Origin: Adlercreutzia sp. ZJ176 | GTDB lineage: Bacteria; Actinomycetota; Coriobacteriia; Coriobacteriales; Eggerthellaceae | DNA length: 64,000 nt | Assembly: GCF_011038975.1 (NCBI RefSeq) | Contig: NZ_JAAKEC010000002.1 | Location: 124,001 to 188,000 of the forward strand | Direction of reading: 5' to 3' | Shown here: piece by piece, positions 1-9,098 of the stretch | How positions within the stretch are numbered: position 1 is the stretch's first letter | How the letters are laid out: every line of letters begins with the position of its first letter | Notes under the pieces: generated by a model | Seen by the model: the letters and a program-made list of their open reading frames with translations, nothing else | What the model was told of the DNA's origin: nothing | Database searches by the model: none | Translations under genes and position numbers: made by a program

Positions 1-2
1 AG

Positions 3-1265
3 CGCGAGGAGTCGCTCGACCGCCGCGTCGAGACGCTCGACGCGCGCGAGCATCAGCTCTCGTCCCTCCAGGGCCAGATCGAGCGCCGCGAGCGCGACCT
101 CGACGCGGCCGAGGTGGAGATGGGCCGCCGCCTCGAGCGCGTGGCGGGGATGACGCCGCAGGAGGCGAAGGCCGAGATGCTCGACGCCCTGCGCGACGAG
201 GTCACCCACGAGTCCGCCGCCATCATCCGCGACGCGGAGACGCGCACCAAGGCCGAGGCCGACAAGAAGGCGCGCATGATCCTGAGCCTCGCGATCCAGC
301 GCGTGGCCGCCGACCACTCGGCCGAGAACACGGTGTCCACCATCCACATCCCCTCGGATGATCTCAAGGGCCGCATCATCGGCCGCGAGGGGCGCAACAT
401 CCGCTCGTTCGAGCAGCTCACCGGCACGAACCTCATCATCGACGACACGCCGGAGTGCGTGACCATCTCGTGCTTCGACCCGGTTCGCCGCGAGATCGGC
501 CGCGTCACCATGGAGAATCTCGTCGCCGACGGGCGCATCCATCCCGCGCGCATCGAGGAGATGTACGGCAAGGCCGTCTCATTCGTGAACCAGCGCGTCC
601 AGGAGGCGGGCGAGCAGGCCGTGTTCGACACCGGCATCCACGACCTCGACCCCGAGCTCGTGCGCACGCTCGGCCGTCTGCGCTACCGCACCTCCTACGG
701 GCAGAACGTGCTCAACCACTCGCTCGAGGTGGCCTACCTCGCGGGCGTCATGGCCTCCGAGCTCGGTCTCGACCCCATCCCCGCCAAGCGCGCGGGCCTT
801 CTGCATGACCTTGGCAAGGCGGTCGATCATGAGGTCGAGGGCAGCCACGCCGTCATCGGCGCCGACCTCGCGCGCCGCTTCGGCGAGCGTGCCGAGATCG
901 TGCACGCCATCGAGGCCCACCACGCCGACGTCGAGCCCAACACCATCCTCGACGTGCTCATCCAGGCGGCCGACGCCGTCTCCGCCGCACGCCCCGGCGC
1001 CCGCAAGGAGACGCTTGACGCCTACATCAAGCGCCTCGAGAAGCTCGAGGAGATCGCCAACGCGCACGAGGGTGTCGAGCGCACCTACGCCATCCAGGCC
1101 GGCCGTGAGGTGCGCGTCATGGTGAAGCCCGAGGTGGTCGACGAGGCGCAGGCCGTCGTCCTCGCGCATGACATCGCCCACCAGATCGAGAGCGAGATGC
1201 AGTACCCCGGTCAGGTGAAGGTCGTGGTGATCCGCGAGAGCCGCGCCGTCGACTACGCAAAATAG
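3..1265 (+). CDS. rny: Ribonuclease Y (5' end outside window)
   Basis: Endoribonuclease Y, a membrane-anchored mRNA decay enzyme. The window opens inside the gene, so the N-terminal membrane anchor is missing; the open frame runs from base 3. The visible part starts with a charged coiled-coil rich in Glu, Arg and Asp. It continues with a KH RNA-binding domain ([12 protein letters not shown], about base 370) and an HD metal-dependent phosphodiesterase domain (HD dyad at about base 804, in [12 protein letters not shown]). The domain order matches the family. The next gene begins one base after the stop, so the two are probably co-transcribed. Confidence 0.97.
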   Translation, partial: REESLDRRVETLDAREHQLSSLQGQIERRERDLDAAEVEMGRRLERVAGMTPQEAKAEMLDALRDEVTHESAAIIRDAETRTKAEADKKARMILSLAIQRVAADHSAENTVSTIHIPSDDLKGRIIGREGRNIRSFEQLTGTNLIIDDTPECVTISCFDPVRREIGRVTMENLVADGRIHPARIEEMYGKAVSFVNQRVQEAGEQAVFDTGIHDLDPELVRTLGRLRYRTSYGQNVLNHSLEVAYLAGVMASELGLDPIPAKRAGLLHDLGKAVDHEVEGSHAVIGADLARRFGERAEIVHAIEAHHADVEPNTILDVLIQAADAVSAARPGARKETLDAYIKRLEKLEEIANAHEGVERTYAIQAGREVRVMVKPEVVDEAQAVVLAHDIAHQIESEMQYPGQVKVVVIRESRAVDYAK

Positions 1266-1266
1266 C

Positions 1267-2340
1267 ATGAGCGAGAAAGCGCTGACCGCGTTCGTGGAGT
1301 CAGTGTGCGGCGATAGCCACCTCCGCGTCGAGCAGGACTTCGGAGGTGGCTACGTTCGTCTTCGGAGCACCGAGGCCGAGAAGCGCCAGGCCGCCCAGGA
1401 CATCCGCTCGACCGAGGACATCGTGATCGAGCTCCTGCGCAACGCCCGCGACGCCGGCGCGCGCCAGGTGTTCGTCGCCGCGCAGCGCGATGACGTGACG
1501 CGCACGCTTACCGTGATCGACGACGGCTGCGGCATCCCCGAGGGCATGCGCACGCGGGTGTTCGAGCCGCGCGTCACCTCGAAGCTCGAGACCGCCCACA
1601 TGGACAAGTGGGGCATGCACGGGCGCGGCATGGCACTCTACTCCGTCTCCGTGAACGCCGAGGAAGCCTATGTGGCCGCCTCGTGCGAGGGCGCCGGCAC
1701 CTCGCTCGTCGTCAGGACAAACCTGGAGAAGCTCAAGGAGAAGACCGACCAGTCGACGTTTCCGCACTTCGAGGTGCGTGACGGGGTGCACGCCATGCGC
1801 GGGCCGCGCAACATCGTGCGCACCGCAGCCGAGTTCGCGCTCGAGCACCGCCGGGAGTGCAGCGTCTACTTCGGCTCGGCCACCGAGATCGCAGCCACGC
1901 TGTACGAGTACGGCACGGCGACCACCTCGCTCGCCGAGCGCACCTTCGCCCCAAGCGGCCTCGCGCTCACGAAGCGCCTCGCCACCGCGACTGACCCCGC
2001 CGCGTTCGCCCAGATCGCCGCCGAGCTGGGCCTGCCGATGTCGGAGCGCTCGGCGCGCCGCATCCTCGACGGCGCCATCAAGGGCGCGCCGCCGCTGCTC
2101 GAGCGCCTGCAGGCCGAGAGCTTCCCCGCAGCCGCTCCTGCGCGCGCCAAGGCCGCGCCGGCGCGCGACATGCGCGGGCTCAAGCTCGCCGAGCCCGACG
2201 CCGCGCTTCTGCGCGAAGCCGCGCGGGGCGCCTTCGCCGACGTCGCGCGGCGTTACTACCTCGAGCCCGACGTCGAGCCACGCGTCCGCGTGACGCAAGA
2301 GGCCATCACCATCACGATCCCCGTGGAAAAGCTCTCCTAG
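1267..2340 (+). CDS. GHKL-family ATP-binding protein
   Basis: A 357-residue protein whose N-terminal half carries a GHKL (Hsp90/MutL/histidine-kinase) ATP-binding fold. Visible motifs are an N-box (ELLRNARDAG, about residue 57), a G1 box (DDGCGIP, about residue 81) and a glycine-rich lid (WGMHGRGMALYS, about residue 115). It has no histidine-kinase phosphoacceptor domain or membrane segment, and I do not recognise the C-terminal half. It sits one base after rny and upstream of spoVS. The MutL/Hsp90-like core suggests ATP-driven conformational work rather than two-component signalling. Its exact role is unknown. Confidence 0.85.
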   Translation: MSEKALTAFVESVCGDSHLRVEQDFGGGYVRLRSTEAEKRQAAQDIRSTEDIVIELLRNARDAGARQVFVAAQRDDVTRTLTVIDDGCGIPEGMRTRVFEPRVTSKLETAHMDKWGMHGRGMALYSVSVNAEEAYVAASCEGAGTSLVVRTNLEKLKEKTDQSTFPHFEVRDGVHAMRGPRNIVRTAAEFALEHRRECSVYFGSATEIAATLYEYGTATTSLAERTFAPSGLALTKRLATATDPAAFAQIAAELGLPMSERSARRILDGAIKGAPPLLERLQAESFPAAAPARAKAAPARDMRGLKLAEPDAALLREAARGAFADVARRYYLEPDVEPRVRVTQEAITITIPVEKLS

Positions 2341-2354
2341 CTGCGCCGCATCTG

Positions 2355-2383
2355 TTGCGTACAAGTGTCTCAACCGATACAAT
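2355..2383 (+). promoter_or_regulatory. Putative sigma-A promoter for spoVS
   Basis: TTGCGT at 2355-2360 and TACAAT at 2378-2383 are separated by 17 bases, close to the -35/-10 consensus. The site lies in the AT-richer 137-base gap between the GHKL gene and spoVS. Confidence 0.4.
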
Positions 2384-2477
2384 ATCTTATCGCGCTTGCT
2401 AGCGGCACCACAAGGCATGCCGCAAGGCGCAAACCGAACGCACCATACCCGGAGTATCGAACGAACAAGGAAAACAC

Positions 2478-2804
2478 GTGTCGACAGAACAAAAGCCCGA
2501 GATCGGGTGCCTCAAGGTATCATCCAAGTCATCTCCCGCCTCCGTCGCCGGCGCCATCGCCGGCATGATAAAGGACGGCGTCGTCGTCGAGATCCAGGCG
2601 GTGGGCGCCGGCGCGGTCAACCAGGCGGTGAAGGCCATCGCCATCTCCCGCGGCTTCCTCTCGCCCATCGGCATCGAGATCGTGTGCGTGCCCTCCTTCG
2701 CCGACATCGTGATCGACGGCGAGTACCGCACGGCCATCCGCTTCGCCGTCGAGCCGCGCGCCATCCGCGGCGCCGCGCGCACGGCTGACGCCGCGCACGC
2801 CTAG
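2478..2804 (+). CDS. spoVS: Stage V sporulation protein S family protein
   Basis: A 108-residue SpoVS-family (Alba-like fold) protein. The family core is recognisable from KVSSKSSPASVAGAIAG through VNQAVKAIAISRGFL to the IRFAVEPR region. Bacillus SpoVS is about 86 residues, so this copy has a short Ala/Arg-rich C-terminal extension. The start is a GTG at 2478, preceded by an AAGGAAA-like ribosome site. Alba-like proteins bind nucleic acid, and linkage to rny may hint at a role around RNA or DNA, but that is inference. SpoVS occurs widely in organisms that do not sporulate. miaB begins nine bases downstream. Confidence 0.92.
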   Translation: MSTEQKPEIGCLKVSSKSSPASVAGAIAGMIKDGVVVEIQAVGAGAVNQAVKAIAISRGFLSPIGIEIVCVPSFADIVIDGEYRTAIRFAVEPRAIRGAARTADAAHA

Positions 2805-2813
2805 GGGCCGCCC

Positions 2814-4163
2814 ATGTCATCGCTCTTCGGCCTCACCTTCTGCGTCCACACCTTCGGGTGCCAGATGAACAAGCACGACTCCGAGCGCATCTCCGGCATG
2901 CTCGAGGGGCTCGGCGCCGTCACCGTCGCCACCATCGAGGAGGCCGACATCGTCGTCTTCATGACGTGCTGCGTGCGCGAAGCGGCTGACGTGCGCCTCT
3001 ACGGGCAGGTGGCCTCCTTGAAGAACGTGCCCCTGCGCCCGCAGGCGCTGCTGTCCAAGCGCATCGTCGCCGTGGGCGGCTGCATCGGCCAGCGCGACGG
3101 CGAGAAGCTCACGCGCGACCTGCCGCACCTCGACGTGGTGTTCGGCACGCACAACCTCGGCTCGCTCCCGGCGCTGCTCATGGCGGCCATCGACGAGGGA
3201 GGCCATCAGGTGGAGGTCCTCGACGCGTCGAGCTCCTTTCCCACCGAGCTGCCCAGCTCGCGCGAGCTCGCCTGGGCGGCGTGGCTGCCCATCACCATCG
3301 GCTGCAACAACTTCTGCTCCTACTGCATCGTCCCGTACGTGCGCGGCCGCGAAAAGTCGCGCCCGCTCGAGGACATCACGGCCGAGGCACGCGGCTACGT
3401 CGCAGCTGGCGTGAAGGAGATCACGCTGCTCGGGCAGAACGTCAACTCCTACGGGCGCGACCTCTACGGCGCGCCGCGCTTCGCCGACGTGCTCGATGCC
3501 GTCGACGCCGCGGGCGTCGAGCGCCTGCGCTTCGCCACGAGCCATCCGAAGGACCTCACCGACGAGGTGATCGAGCGCTTCGCTACGCTCCGCTCGCTGC
3601 AGCCCGCGCTCCATCTGCCGGTGCAGTCGGGATCGAACCGCATCCTTGCGGCCATGAACCGCCGCTACACGCGCGAGCACTACCTCGGCCTCATCGAGAA
3701 GCTGCGCGCGACCTGCCCCGACATCGCCCTGTCGACCGACGTCATCGTGGGCTTTCCCGGCGAGACGGCCGAGGACTTCGAGGATACGTACCGCATCATC
3801 GAGGAAGTGAGCTACCACCAGGTGTTCACGTTCATCTACTCGAAGCGGGAGGGCACTCCGGCGGCCGAGATGGCAGACGACACGCCGCGCGAGGTGATCC
3901 AGGAGCGTTTCGACCGCCTGGTTGACCTGGTGCAGCACAAGGCGTTCGAGCTCAACCAGCCCGAGGCGGGCAGGACGGTTCCCGTGCTCGTCGAGGGCGC
4001 GTCGAAGCGCGACGCGTCCATCCTCATGGGCAAGAGCCCCAAGAACCAGACCGTGCACGCGCGCATCCCGCAGGGCGTGCGCATCGAGGACCTCGCCGGC
4101 ACCATCGTGAACGTGCGCGTTGACGAAGCCCGCACGTGGTACCTGTCGGGCGAGATCGCATAA
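2814..4163 (+). CDS. miaB: tRNA-2-methylthio-N6-dimethylallyladenosine synthase
   Basis: Radical SAM methylthiotransferase acting on i6A37 of tRNAs that read UNN codons. The protein is 449 residues, typical for MiaB. The N-terminal UPF0004 domain has its cluster-binding cysteines in HTFGCQMNKHDS, MTCCVRE and VGGCIGQ. The radical SAM triad is in CNNFCSYC (about residue 163), and a C-terminal TRAM-type domain follows. It lies directly before miaA, which makes its substrate, so two consecutive steps of one tRNA modification pathway are encoded together. Confidence 0.97.
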   Translation: MSSLFGLTFCVHTFGCQMNKHDSERISGMLEGLGAVTVATIEEADIVVFMTCCVREAADVRLYGQVASLKNVPLRPQALLSKRIVAVGGCIGQRDGEKLTRDLPHLDVVFGTHNLGSLPALLMAAIDEGGHQVEVLDASSSFPTELPSSRELAWAAWLPITIGCNNFCSYCIVPYVRGREKSRPLEDITAEARGYVAAGVKEITLLGQNVNSYGRDLYGAPRFADVLDAVDAAGVERLRFATSHPKDLTDEVIERFATLRSLQPALHLPVQSGSNRILAAMNRRYTREHYLGLIEKLRATCPDIALSTDVIVGFPGETAEDFEDTYRIIEEVSYHQVFTFIYSKREGTPAAEMADDTPREVIQERFDRLVDLVQHKAFELNQPEAGRTVPVLVEGASKRDASILMGKSPKNQTVHARIPQGVRIEDLAGTIVNVRVDEARTWYLSGEIA

Positions 4164-4172
4164 GCGGGGAGC

Positions 4173-5156
4173 GTGACGCGCTTGAACCTGCCCGCACCCG
4201 TCATCTGCGTCGTCGGCCCCACGGCGTCGGGCAAGTCCGACCTCGCCCAGGTCATCGCGCAGCGCGTCGGGGGAGAGGTGGTGAGCGCCGACTCCATGCA
4301 GGTGTACCGCGGCATGGACATCGGCACCGGCAAGGTCCCGCCCTCCGAGCGCGCCGTGCCGCACCACGGCCTTGACTTGGTCGATCCCGGCGAGCCCTAC
4401 TCAGCGGCGCTCTTCCAGACCTACGCGCGCGCCTGCTTCGCCGACATCGCGCGGCGCGGCCACCGCTCGGTGCTCGCAGGCGGCACGGGGCTCTACGTGC
4501 GCGCGGCGGTTGACGCGTACGACTTCCCGCAGGGCGAGCAGGTGGACAACCCCGTGCGCGAGCGCTACACGCGCCTCGCCGACGAGGAGGGCCCCCAGGC
4601 GCTCTGGGAGCTCCTGCGCGAGCGCGACCCCCGAAGCGCCGCCGTGCTGCACCCGAACAACGTGCGCCGCGTGGTGCGCGCCTTTGAGCTGCTCGAAGAG
4701 GGCAGAAGCTACGCCGAGCAGAAGGAGAACCTCCAGAAGATCGAAGCTGCCGTGCCGGCCGCGTTCATCGGCCTTGCCGTCGATCCCGCCGTCCTTGCAA
4801 AGCGCATCGACCGCCGCGTCGAGGGCATGGTGGCGCAGGGGCTCGTCGAGGAGGTAAAAAGTCTGTTAAACCAGGGCTTCCGCGCGGGTATCACCGCGCC
4901 GCAGGCCATAGGATACAAGGAGATCGTTGCGGCCCTCGACGGGACGTGCACGCTCGACGAGGCCGTCGAGCGCATCAAGGTGGCCACGCGGCGCTATGCC
5001 AAGCGGCAGCGCACGTGGTTTCGCAAGGACCAGCGCATCTGCTGGGTCAACGCCGACGTCTTCGACGCTGACGCGCTCGCCGAGGAGGCCCTCGCGCTCA
5101 TACGCAGCGCTGACGCGGCCTTCGAGGCGCGGCGGGCAGGGGAGCAGCGCTCATGA
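4173..5156 (+). CDS. miaA: tRNA dimethylallyltransferase
   Basis: Transfers a dimethylallyl group to A37 of tRNA, the step before MiaB. The 327-residue protein has the P-loop GPTASGKSDLAQ near the N terminus, the SADSMQVYRGMDIGTGK segment and the C-terminal RYAKRQRTWFR region, all characteristic of MiaA. The start is a GTG nine bases after the miaB stop. Its stop overlaps a possible dapF start as ATGA at 5153-5156, which supports translational coupling. Confidence 0.97.
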   Translation: MTRLNLPAPVICVVGPTASGKSDLAQVIAQRVGGEVVSADSMQVYRGMDIGTGKVPPSERAVPHHGLDLVDPGEPYSAALFQTYARACFADIARRGHRSVLAGGTGLYVRAAVDAYDFPQGEQVDNPVRERYTRLADEEGPQALWELLRERDPRSAAVLHPNNVRRVVRAFELLEEGRSYAEQKENLQKIEAAVPAAFIGLAVDPAVLAKRIDRRVEGMVAQGLVEEVKSLLNQGFRAGITAPQAIGYKEIVAALDGTCTLDEAVERIKVATRRYAKRQRTWFRKDQRICWVNADVFDADALAEEALALIRSADAAFEARRAGEQRS

Positions 5157-6142
5157 GCATCTGGACGACGCAAGCAAGGAAGCAGGGAATGGAACTCAAC
5201 TTCGCCAAACTCCACGGTCTGGGAAACGACTTCGTGTTCATCGACGACTTCAGCCGCGAGCTCGAGCTTACGGCCGAGCAGGTGCGCTGGCTGTGCGACC
5301 GGCACTTCGGCATCGGAGGCGACGGCGTCATCCTCGTGCGCCCCTCCGCGGACCCCTCCTGCGCCGCGTACATGCACTACATCAACTCAGACGGCTCGCT
5401 CGCCCAGATGTGCGGAAACGGCGTGCGCTGCTTCGCCAAGTTCCTCGTGGACCGCGGCTTCGTGAACGCGCAGGACGGCGCGTTCGTCGCTGACACGCTC
5501 GCCGGCCCGCGGCCCATGAGCTTCACGACCGACGAGGCGGGGCGCCTGACGAGCGCGACGGTCGACATGGGCCGTCCCGTGCTCGAGCCCGCGGAGGTTC
5601 CCGTGGACGCGCCGGCGAACGCCGCCTCAGTCCAAGGCGCCGCGTTCGTGAAGGAGCTTCCCCTTACGTCCCCGTGGGGCACGTTTCGCTTCACGTGCGT
5701 GTCGATGGGCAACCCGCATGCGGTGTGCTTCGTCGACAGCTGGGACGACATGCCCGACGCGCTGTTCGCCGACCCGGCTGAGAAGTCGCTCGAGACGCTC
5801 GACCTCAACGCCGTGGGGGCCTTCTTCGAGCGCCATGAGGCGTTCCCCGAGAAGGCCAACGTCGAGTTCGCCGTCGTTGAGGACGACGGGATCCACATGC
5901 GCGTGTTCGAGCGCGGCTGCGGCGAGACGCTCGCGTGCGGCACGGGCGCGTGCGCAACGAACGTCGCCGCCTGCCTCACCGGGCGCGCGACCTGCGAGAA
6001 CGACCTCATCCTGCGTGGCGGCACGCTGCACGTCCGCTGGGCTGACGACGACCACGTGATGATGACGGGGCCTGCCGCCGAGAGCTTCGCCGGCACGGTC
6101 GAGCTGCCGTCCGAGCTGCCCCAACTGGCGGCAGGTGCGTGA
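5153..6142 (+). CDS. dapF: Diaminopimelate epimerase
   Basis: Converts LL- to meso-diaminopimelate for lysine and peptidoglycan synthesis, using two catalytic cysteines. Both are visible: one in [12 protein letters not shown] and one in [13 protein letters not shown]. Two starts are possible. ATG 5153 overlaps the miaA stop and has AGGGGAG eight bases upstream. ATG 5189 gives the family-typical beginning [15 protein letters not shown] and has AAGGA eight bases upstream. The family alignment favours 5189; the overlap favours 5153, which is listed. The stop overlaps the hflX start. Confidence 0.96.
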   Translation: MSIWTTQARKQGMELNFAKLHGLGNDFVFIDDFSRELELTAEQVRWLCDRHFGIGGDGVILVRPSADPSCAAYMHYINSDGSLAQMCGNGVRCFAKFLVDRGFVNAQDGAFVADTLAGPRPMSFTTDEAGRLTSATVDMGRPVLEPAEVPVDAPANAASVQGAAFVKELPLTSPWGTFRFTCVSMGNPHAVCFVDSWDDMPDALFADPAEKSLETLDLNAVGAFFERHEAFPEKANVEFAVVEDDGIHMRVFERGCGETLACGTGACATNVAACLTGRATCENDLILRGGTLHVRWADDDHVMMTGPAAESFAGTVELPSELPQLAAGA

Positions 6143-7470
6143 TGTCCGAGTTCGAGCCTGTCATCTACCGCGGCCCCGTCACCACCTCGGAGGAGCGCCG
6201 CGAGCGCGCCGTCCTCGTCGGCGTCGACCGCCCCGGCCTCACCTGGCCGCTTGCCTCCTCGCTTGCCGAGCTCGAGCGCCTTGCCGACACTGCCGGAGCC
6301 GATGTGGTGGCCACCACCACGCAGAAGCTCGACGCCCTCAACCCGCGCACGTTCGTGGGAAGCGGCAAGGCTGCGGAGATCGCCGAGATCGCGCGCGCCC
6401 ACAGCGCCGACCTGGTCATATTCGACGACGAGCTCACGCCCTCGCAGCAGTCGAACCTCGAGCACATCGTTGACAAAGACGTCAAGGTGATCGACCGCAC
6501 GGCGCTCATCCTCGACATATTCGCCCTGCACGCCACCAGCCGCGAAGGGCGCCTGCAGGTGAGGCTCGCCCAGAACCAGTACCTCTACCCGCGCCTGCGC
6601 GGCATGTGGGCGCACCTGGCCTCGAACCGCATGGGCGGCGGCGTAGGGTCGCGCTTCGGCGAAGGAGAGAGCCAGCTCGAGGTTGACCGCCGCATGGTGC
6701 GCAAGCGCATCACCTCGATCAAGCGCGAGCTCGCCCATCTGGGAGAGGTGCGCGCGCTGCAGCGCGAGAGCCGCTATGCGAGCGGCATGTTCAAGGTGGC
6801 GCTCGCCGGGTACACCAACGCCGGCAAGTCGAGCCTCATCAACCGCCTCACGAACGCCGACGTGCTCAGCTACGACAAGCTCTTCGCCACGCTCGACTCC
6901 ACCACCCGCAAGTTCGAGCTTCCCGAGGGGCGCGAGATCACCATCACCGACACGGTGGGCTTCATCCAGAAGCTCCCCACCACGCTCGTGGAGGCGTTCA
7001 AGTCAACGCTCGATGAGATCACGGGCGCTGACCTCATCCTGCACGTGATCGACGCCTCCTCGCCCGAGTTCGAGGGGCAGACCGAGGCCGTGCGCGAGGT
7101 GCTCGGCCAGATAGGAGCTCAGAGCATCCCCTGCATCGAGGTGTTCAACAAGGCCGACCTCCTCACCGAGGAGGAGCGCGCCGGCCTTGCCGCCCGCTAC
7201 CCGTTCGCCCAGGTGGCATCTGCCCACACCGGCTTCGGCATCGAGGAGCTCGTGCGGCGCATCAGCGCCGCCGCCGCCGCGTCAGACGTGCACATGGAGG
7301 TGCTCGTACCCTACGCGAAAGGCTCGCTCGTCGCGCTCGCGCACGAGCGCTGCCACCTCGTAGGGGAGGCGCACGAGGCAGAGGGGACGCGCCTCACGAT
7401 GCTCGTCCCGCCGAGCTACGCTGACACGTTCGCCCCCTACCGCGTTAAGCGGGAAGGGGAGAGGTCCTAG
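6142..7470 (+). CDS. hflX: GTPase HflX
   Basis: Ribosome-associated GTPase that rescues or splits stalled and stressed 70S ribosomes. The 442-residue protein has the N-terminal HflX domain, a glycine-rich segment ([17 protein letters not shown]) and a G domain with G1 [10 protein letters not shown]3 DTVGF and G4 NKAD. ATG 6142 overlaps the dapF stop; a GTG one codon upstream is also in frame. It is the last gene of the rny-to-hflX run and is followed by convergent lexA. Confidence 0.96.
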   Translation: MSEFEPVIYRGPVTTSEERRERAVLVGVDRPGLTWPLASSLAELERLADTAGADVVATTTQKLDALNPRTFVGSGKAAEIAEIARAHSADLVIFDDELTPSQQSNLEHIVDKDVKVIDRTALILDIFALHATSREGRLQVRLAQNQYLYPRLRGMWAHLASNRMGGGVGSRFGEGESQLEVDRRMVRKRITSIKRELAHLGEVRALQRESRYASGMFKVALAGYTNAGKSSLINRLTNADVLSYDKLFATLDSTTRKFELPEGREITITDTVGFIQKLPTTLVEAFKSTLDEITGADLILHVIDASSPEFEGQTEAVREVLGQIGAQSIPCIEVFNKADLLTEEERAGLAARYPFAQVASAHTGFGIEELVRRISAAAAASDVHMEVLVPYAKGSLVALAHERCHLVGEAHEAEGTRLTMLVPPSYADTFAPYRVKREGERS

Positions 7471-7531
7471 GGGAGGGGTCCCGGGCGGCGACAGGGGAGC
7501 GCGCTTTCGCTCTGGAGGAGCGTTCCCGCCC

Positions 7532-8164
7532 TTACAGCCTGCGGAACACCGCCACGACCTTGCCCGCGATGGAGCAGTCGCTCACGATGATGGGGTCCAT
7601 GCTGGAGTTCTCGGGCTGCAGCCTGATGTGGTCCTTCTCCTTGTAGAAGCGCTTGACCGTGGCGCCGTCGTCGACGATGGCCACGACGATGTCCCCGTTG
7701 TTGGCGACGGGCTGCTCCTTCACCACCACGTAGTCACCGTCGTTGATGCCGATCTCGATCATGGAGTCGCCCCGCACCGAGAGGAGGAACGACGGCGCGT
7801 CCCCTACGATGTCCGTGGGCAGCGTGATGGTGTCCGTTATGTTCTCCTGGGCGAGGATGGGCGTGCCAGCTGCCACGTCCCCCACGAGGGGCACGTCGAC
7901 GACCCTGCCGAAGCTCGGCGTGATGATGTTGGTTGCCTCGTCCTCGAGCTGATAGGTGAGCGCGATGGAGCGCGACTTCAGCGGATCGCGCTTGATGTAG
8001 CCCTTCTCCTCGAGCGCCTTCAGGTGCACGTGGACGGTGGAGGGGGAGGAGAGGCCCAAGGTCTGGCACACTTCGCGAACCGTGGGACCATAGCCCTTTT
8101 CCCGAATACAGTCCTCGATGCAGTTGAGCACTGCCTGTTGGCGCTTCGTGATCTTCTGTGCCAT
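7532..8164 (-). CDS. lexA: SOS repressor LexA
   Basis: Self-cleaving repressor of the SOS response, 210 residues. It has an N-terminal winged helix (KITKRQQAVLNCIEDCI to SSPSTVHVHLKALEEKGYI), an Ala-Gly cleavage site in VAAGTPILA, the catalytic Ser in RGDSMIEIG and the catalytic Lys in GATVKRFYKE. An in-frame upstream codon exists at 8245, but ATG 8164 is chosen because GAAGGAAGG precedes it and the protein then begins MAQKITKRQQ, as in the family. Three LexA-type boxes lie in the divergent promoter region, so it is autoregulated. Confidence 0.97.
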   Translation of the reverse strand: MAQKITKRQQAVLNCIEDCIREKGYGPTVREVCQTLGLSSPSTVHVHLKALEEKGYIKRDPLKSRSIALTYQLEDEATNIITPSFGRVVDVPLVGDVAAGTPILAQENITDTITLPTDIVGDAPSFLLSVRGDSMIEIGINDGDYVVVKEQPVANNGDIVVAIVDDGATVKRFYKEKDHIRLQPENSSMDPIIVSDCSIAGKVVAVFRRL

Positions 8165-8182
8165 GGCTTTTCCTTCCTTCGC

Positions 8183-8194
8183 GAACAAATGTTT
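8183..8194. promoter_or_regulatory. Imperfect LexA box 3
   Basis: GAAC-AAAT-GTTT, one mismatch from the GAAC-N4-GTTC operator seen twice just upstream. It lies in the lexA leader, between the lexA promoter and its start codon. Confidence 0.6.
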
Positions 8195-8204
8195 TAAAAA
8201 GGCA

Positions 8205-8233
8205 TTGACATGAACTTTTGTTCGTCCTATTAT
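8205..8233 (+). promoter_or_regulatory. Promoter of the small SOS gene
   Basis: A perfect TTGACA (8205-8210) and TATTAT (8228-8233) are separated by 17 bases. The spacer contains a perfect LexA box (8212-8223), so bound LexA would block RNA polymerase. Confidence 0.8.
8212..8223. promoter_or_regulatory. LexA box 1
   Basis: A perfect GAAC-TTTT-GTTC inverted repeat between the -35 and -10 of the rightward promoter. It matches the Gram-positive SOS box core. Confidence 0.88.
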
Positions 8234-8258
8234 ATCCACGAACAAAGGTTCTACGCAA
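8229..8258 (-). promoter_or_regulatory. Promoter of lexA
   Basis: Read on the minus strand, TTGCGT (8258-8253) and TATAAT (8234-8229) are separated by 18 bases. The -10 element shares bases with the -10 of the divergent promoter. LexA box 2 lies in the spacer. Confidence 0.75.
8240..8251. promoter_or_regulatory. LexA box 2
   Basis: A perfect GAAC-AAAG-GTTC inverted repeat inside the lexA promoter spacer and just downstream of the divergent -10. Confidence 0.88.
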
Positions 8259-8276
8259 GACCTGGAGGGAAGAAAA

Positions 8277-8543
8277 ATGAAGAATCTTGAGATGAACTAC
8301 CCTGTGGAAGGCACATCCGCTCTTCGTTTGGCCCGCGAGAGCGCCCCCGCGCGCAGCGCGCGCATCATCAGCTTTCCCGGAAAAGGCGACGGAGCCATGT
8401 TGCGCGAGGTGCCCGCGGCCCCAGACCATGCGGAAGGCGCTGGCTCGCTCGCCGGGCTTCCGTTCAACCGGTTCACGCGTGCCCAGGTGGTCGTTGCCTT
8501 CGCGGCGGGCATCCTCATGAGCGTTGTCGCGCTCGTCCTCTAG
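8277..8543 (+). CDS. SOS-controlled small membrane protein, putative division inhibitor
   Basis: An 88-residue protein with a hydrophilic N-terminal part and one hydrophobic segment at the extreme C terminus (about residues 69-88, VVVAFAAGILMSVVALVL), which suggests a tail-anchored topology. GGAGGG lies about eight bases before the ATG. It is divergent from lexA, with LexA boxes in both promoters, and is followed by nrdR. The order lexA / small SOS gene / nrdR is the one known for divS in Corynebacterium and Rv2719c in mycobacteria, and yneA flanks lexA in Bacillus; those genes delay division during DNA damage. No LysM motif is visible and I see no clear similarity to those proteins, so function is inferred from position and regulation only. 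Confidence 0.75.
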   Translation: MKNLEMNYPVEGTSALRLARESAPARSARIISFPGKGDGAMLREVPAAPDHAEGAGSLAGLPFNRFTRAQVVVAFAAGILMSVVALVL

Positions 8544-8641
8544 CGCTCGTCCTCGAGCAGCCAGCATCCTTATTTCGTGCAGATGATCGCCGTCTGCACC
8601 GCATGCGGTATGATGGAGCGCAAACGAGCTTAAGGAGCGCC

Positions 8642-9091
8642 ATGTACTGCCCATCATGCGGACACGATGAGTCGAAGGTCGTTGACTCCCGGTCAGCCGA
8701 AGAAGGAGCCTCTATTCGCCGCCGGCGCGAGTGCCTCGCGTGCGCGCATCGCTTCACCACCTATGAGCGTCTTGGCGAGAACCCCATCATCATCATCAAG
8801 TCCGACGGCTCATCCGAGGCGTTTGACCGCCAGAAGCTCATGCGCGGCCTGCTCATCGCCTGTGCGAAGCGCCCTATCTCACCCGAGCAGATCGACGGGC
8901 TCATCTCGAGCATCGAGAGCGACCTGAGGTCCTCGCCGCGCACTGAGACGCGCTCGAAGGACCTCGGCGACATGGTCCTCGCGCGCCTCGCGAAGCTCGA
9001 TGACGTCGCCTACATCCGCTTCGCCAGCGTGTACAAGGACTTCCAGAGCATCGAGGAGTTCGCCCAAGCCCTCAAGGAAATGAATGCGTAG
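8642..9091 (+). CDS. nrdR: Transcriptional repressor NrdR
   Basis: A 149-residue repressor of ribonucleotide reductase genes that senses (d)ATP. It has an N-terminal zinc ribbon (MYCPSCGHDESKV and CLACAHRFTTYE) and an ATP-cone domain beginning at KSDGSSEAFDRQKL. The start is ATG 8642, with TAAGGAG upstream; the in-frame extension to 8603 lacks family similarity. With lexA and dut nearby, the neighbourhood concerns nucleotide pools and DNA damage. Confidence 0.97.
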   Translation: MYCPSCGHDESKVVDSRSAEEGASIRRRRECLACAHRFTTYERLGENPIIIIKSDGSSEAFDRQKLMRGLLIACAKRPISPEQIDGLISSIESDLRSSPRTETRSKDLGDMVLARLAKLDDVAYIRFASVYKDFQSIEEFAQALKEMNA

Positions 9092-9098
9092 GTGAGCC

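Noticed and set aside
53-667. Long minus-strand open frames opposite rny and many other genes
   Set aside because: They are shadows of high-GC coding sequence, rich in Arg, Ala and Gly with no family motifs.
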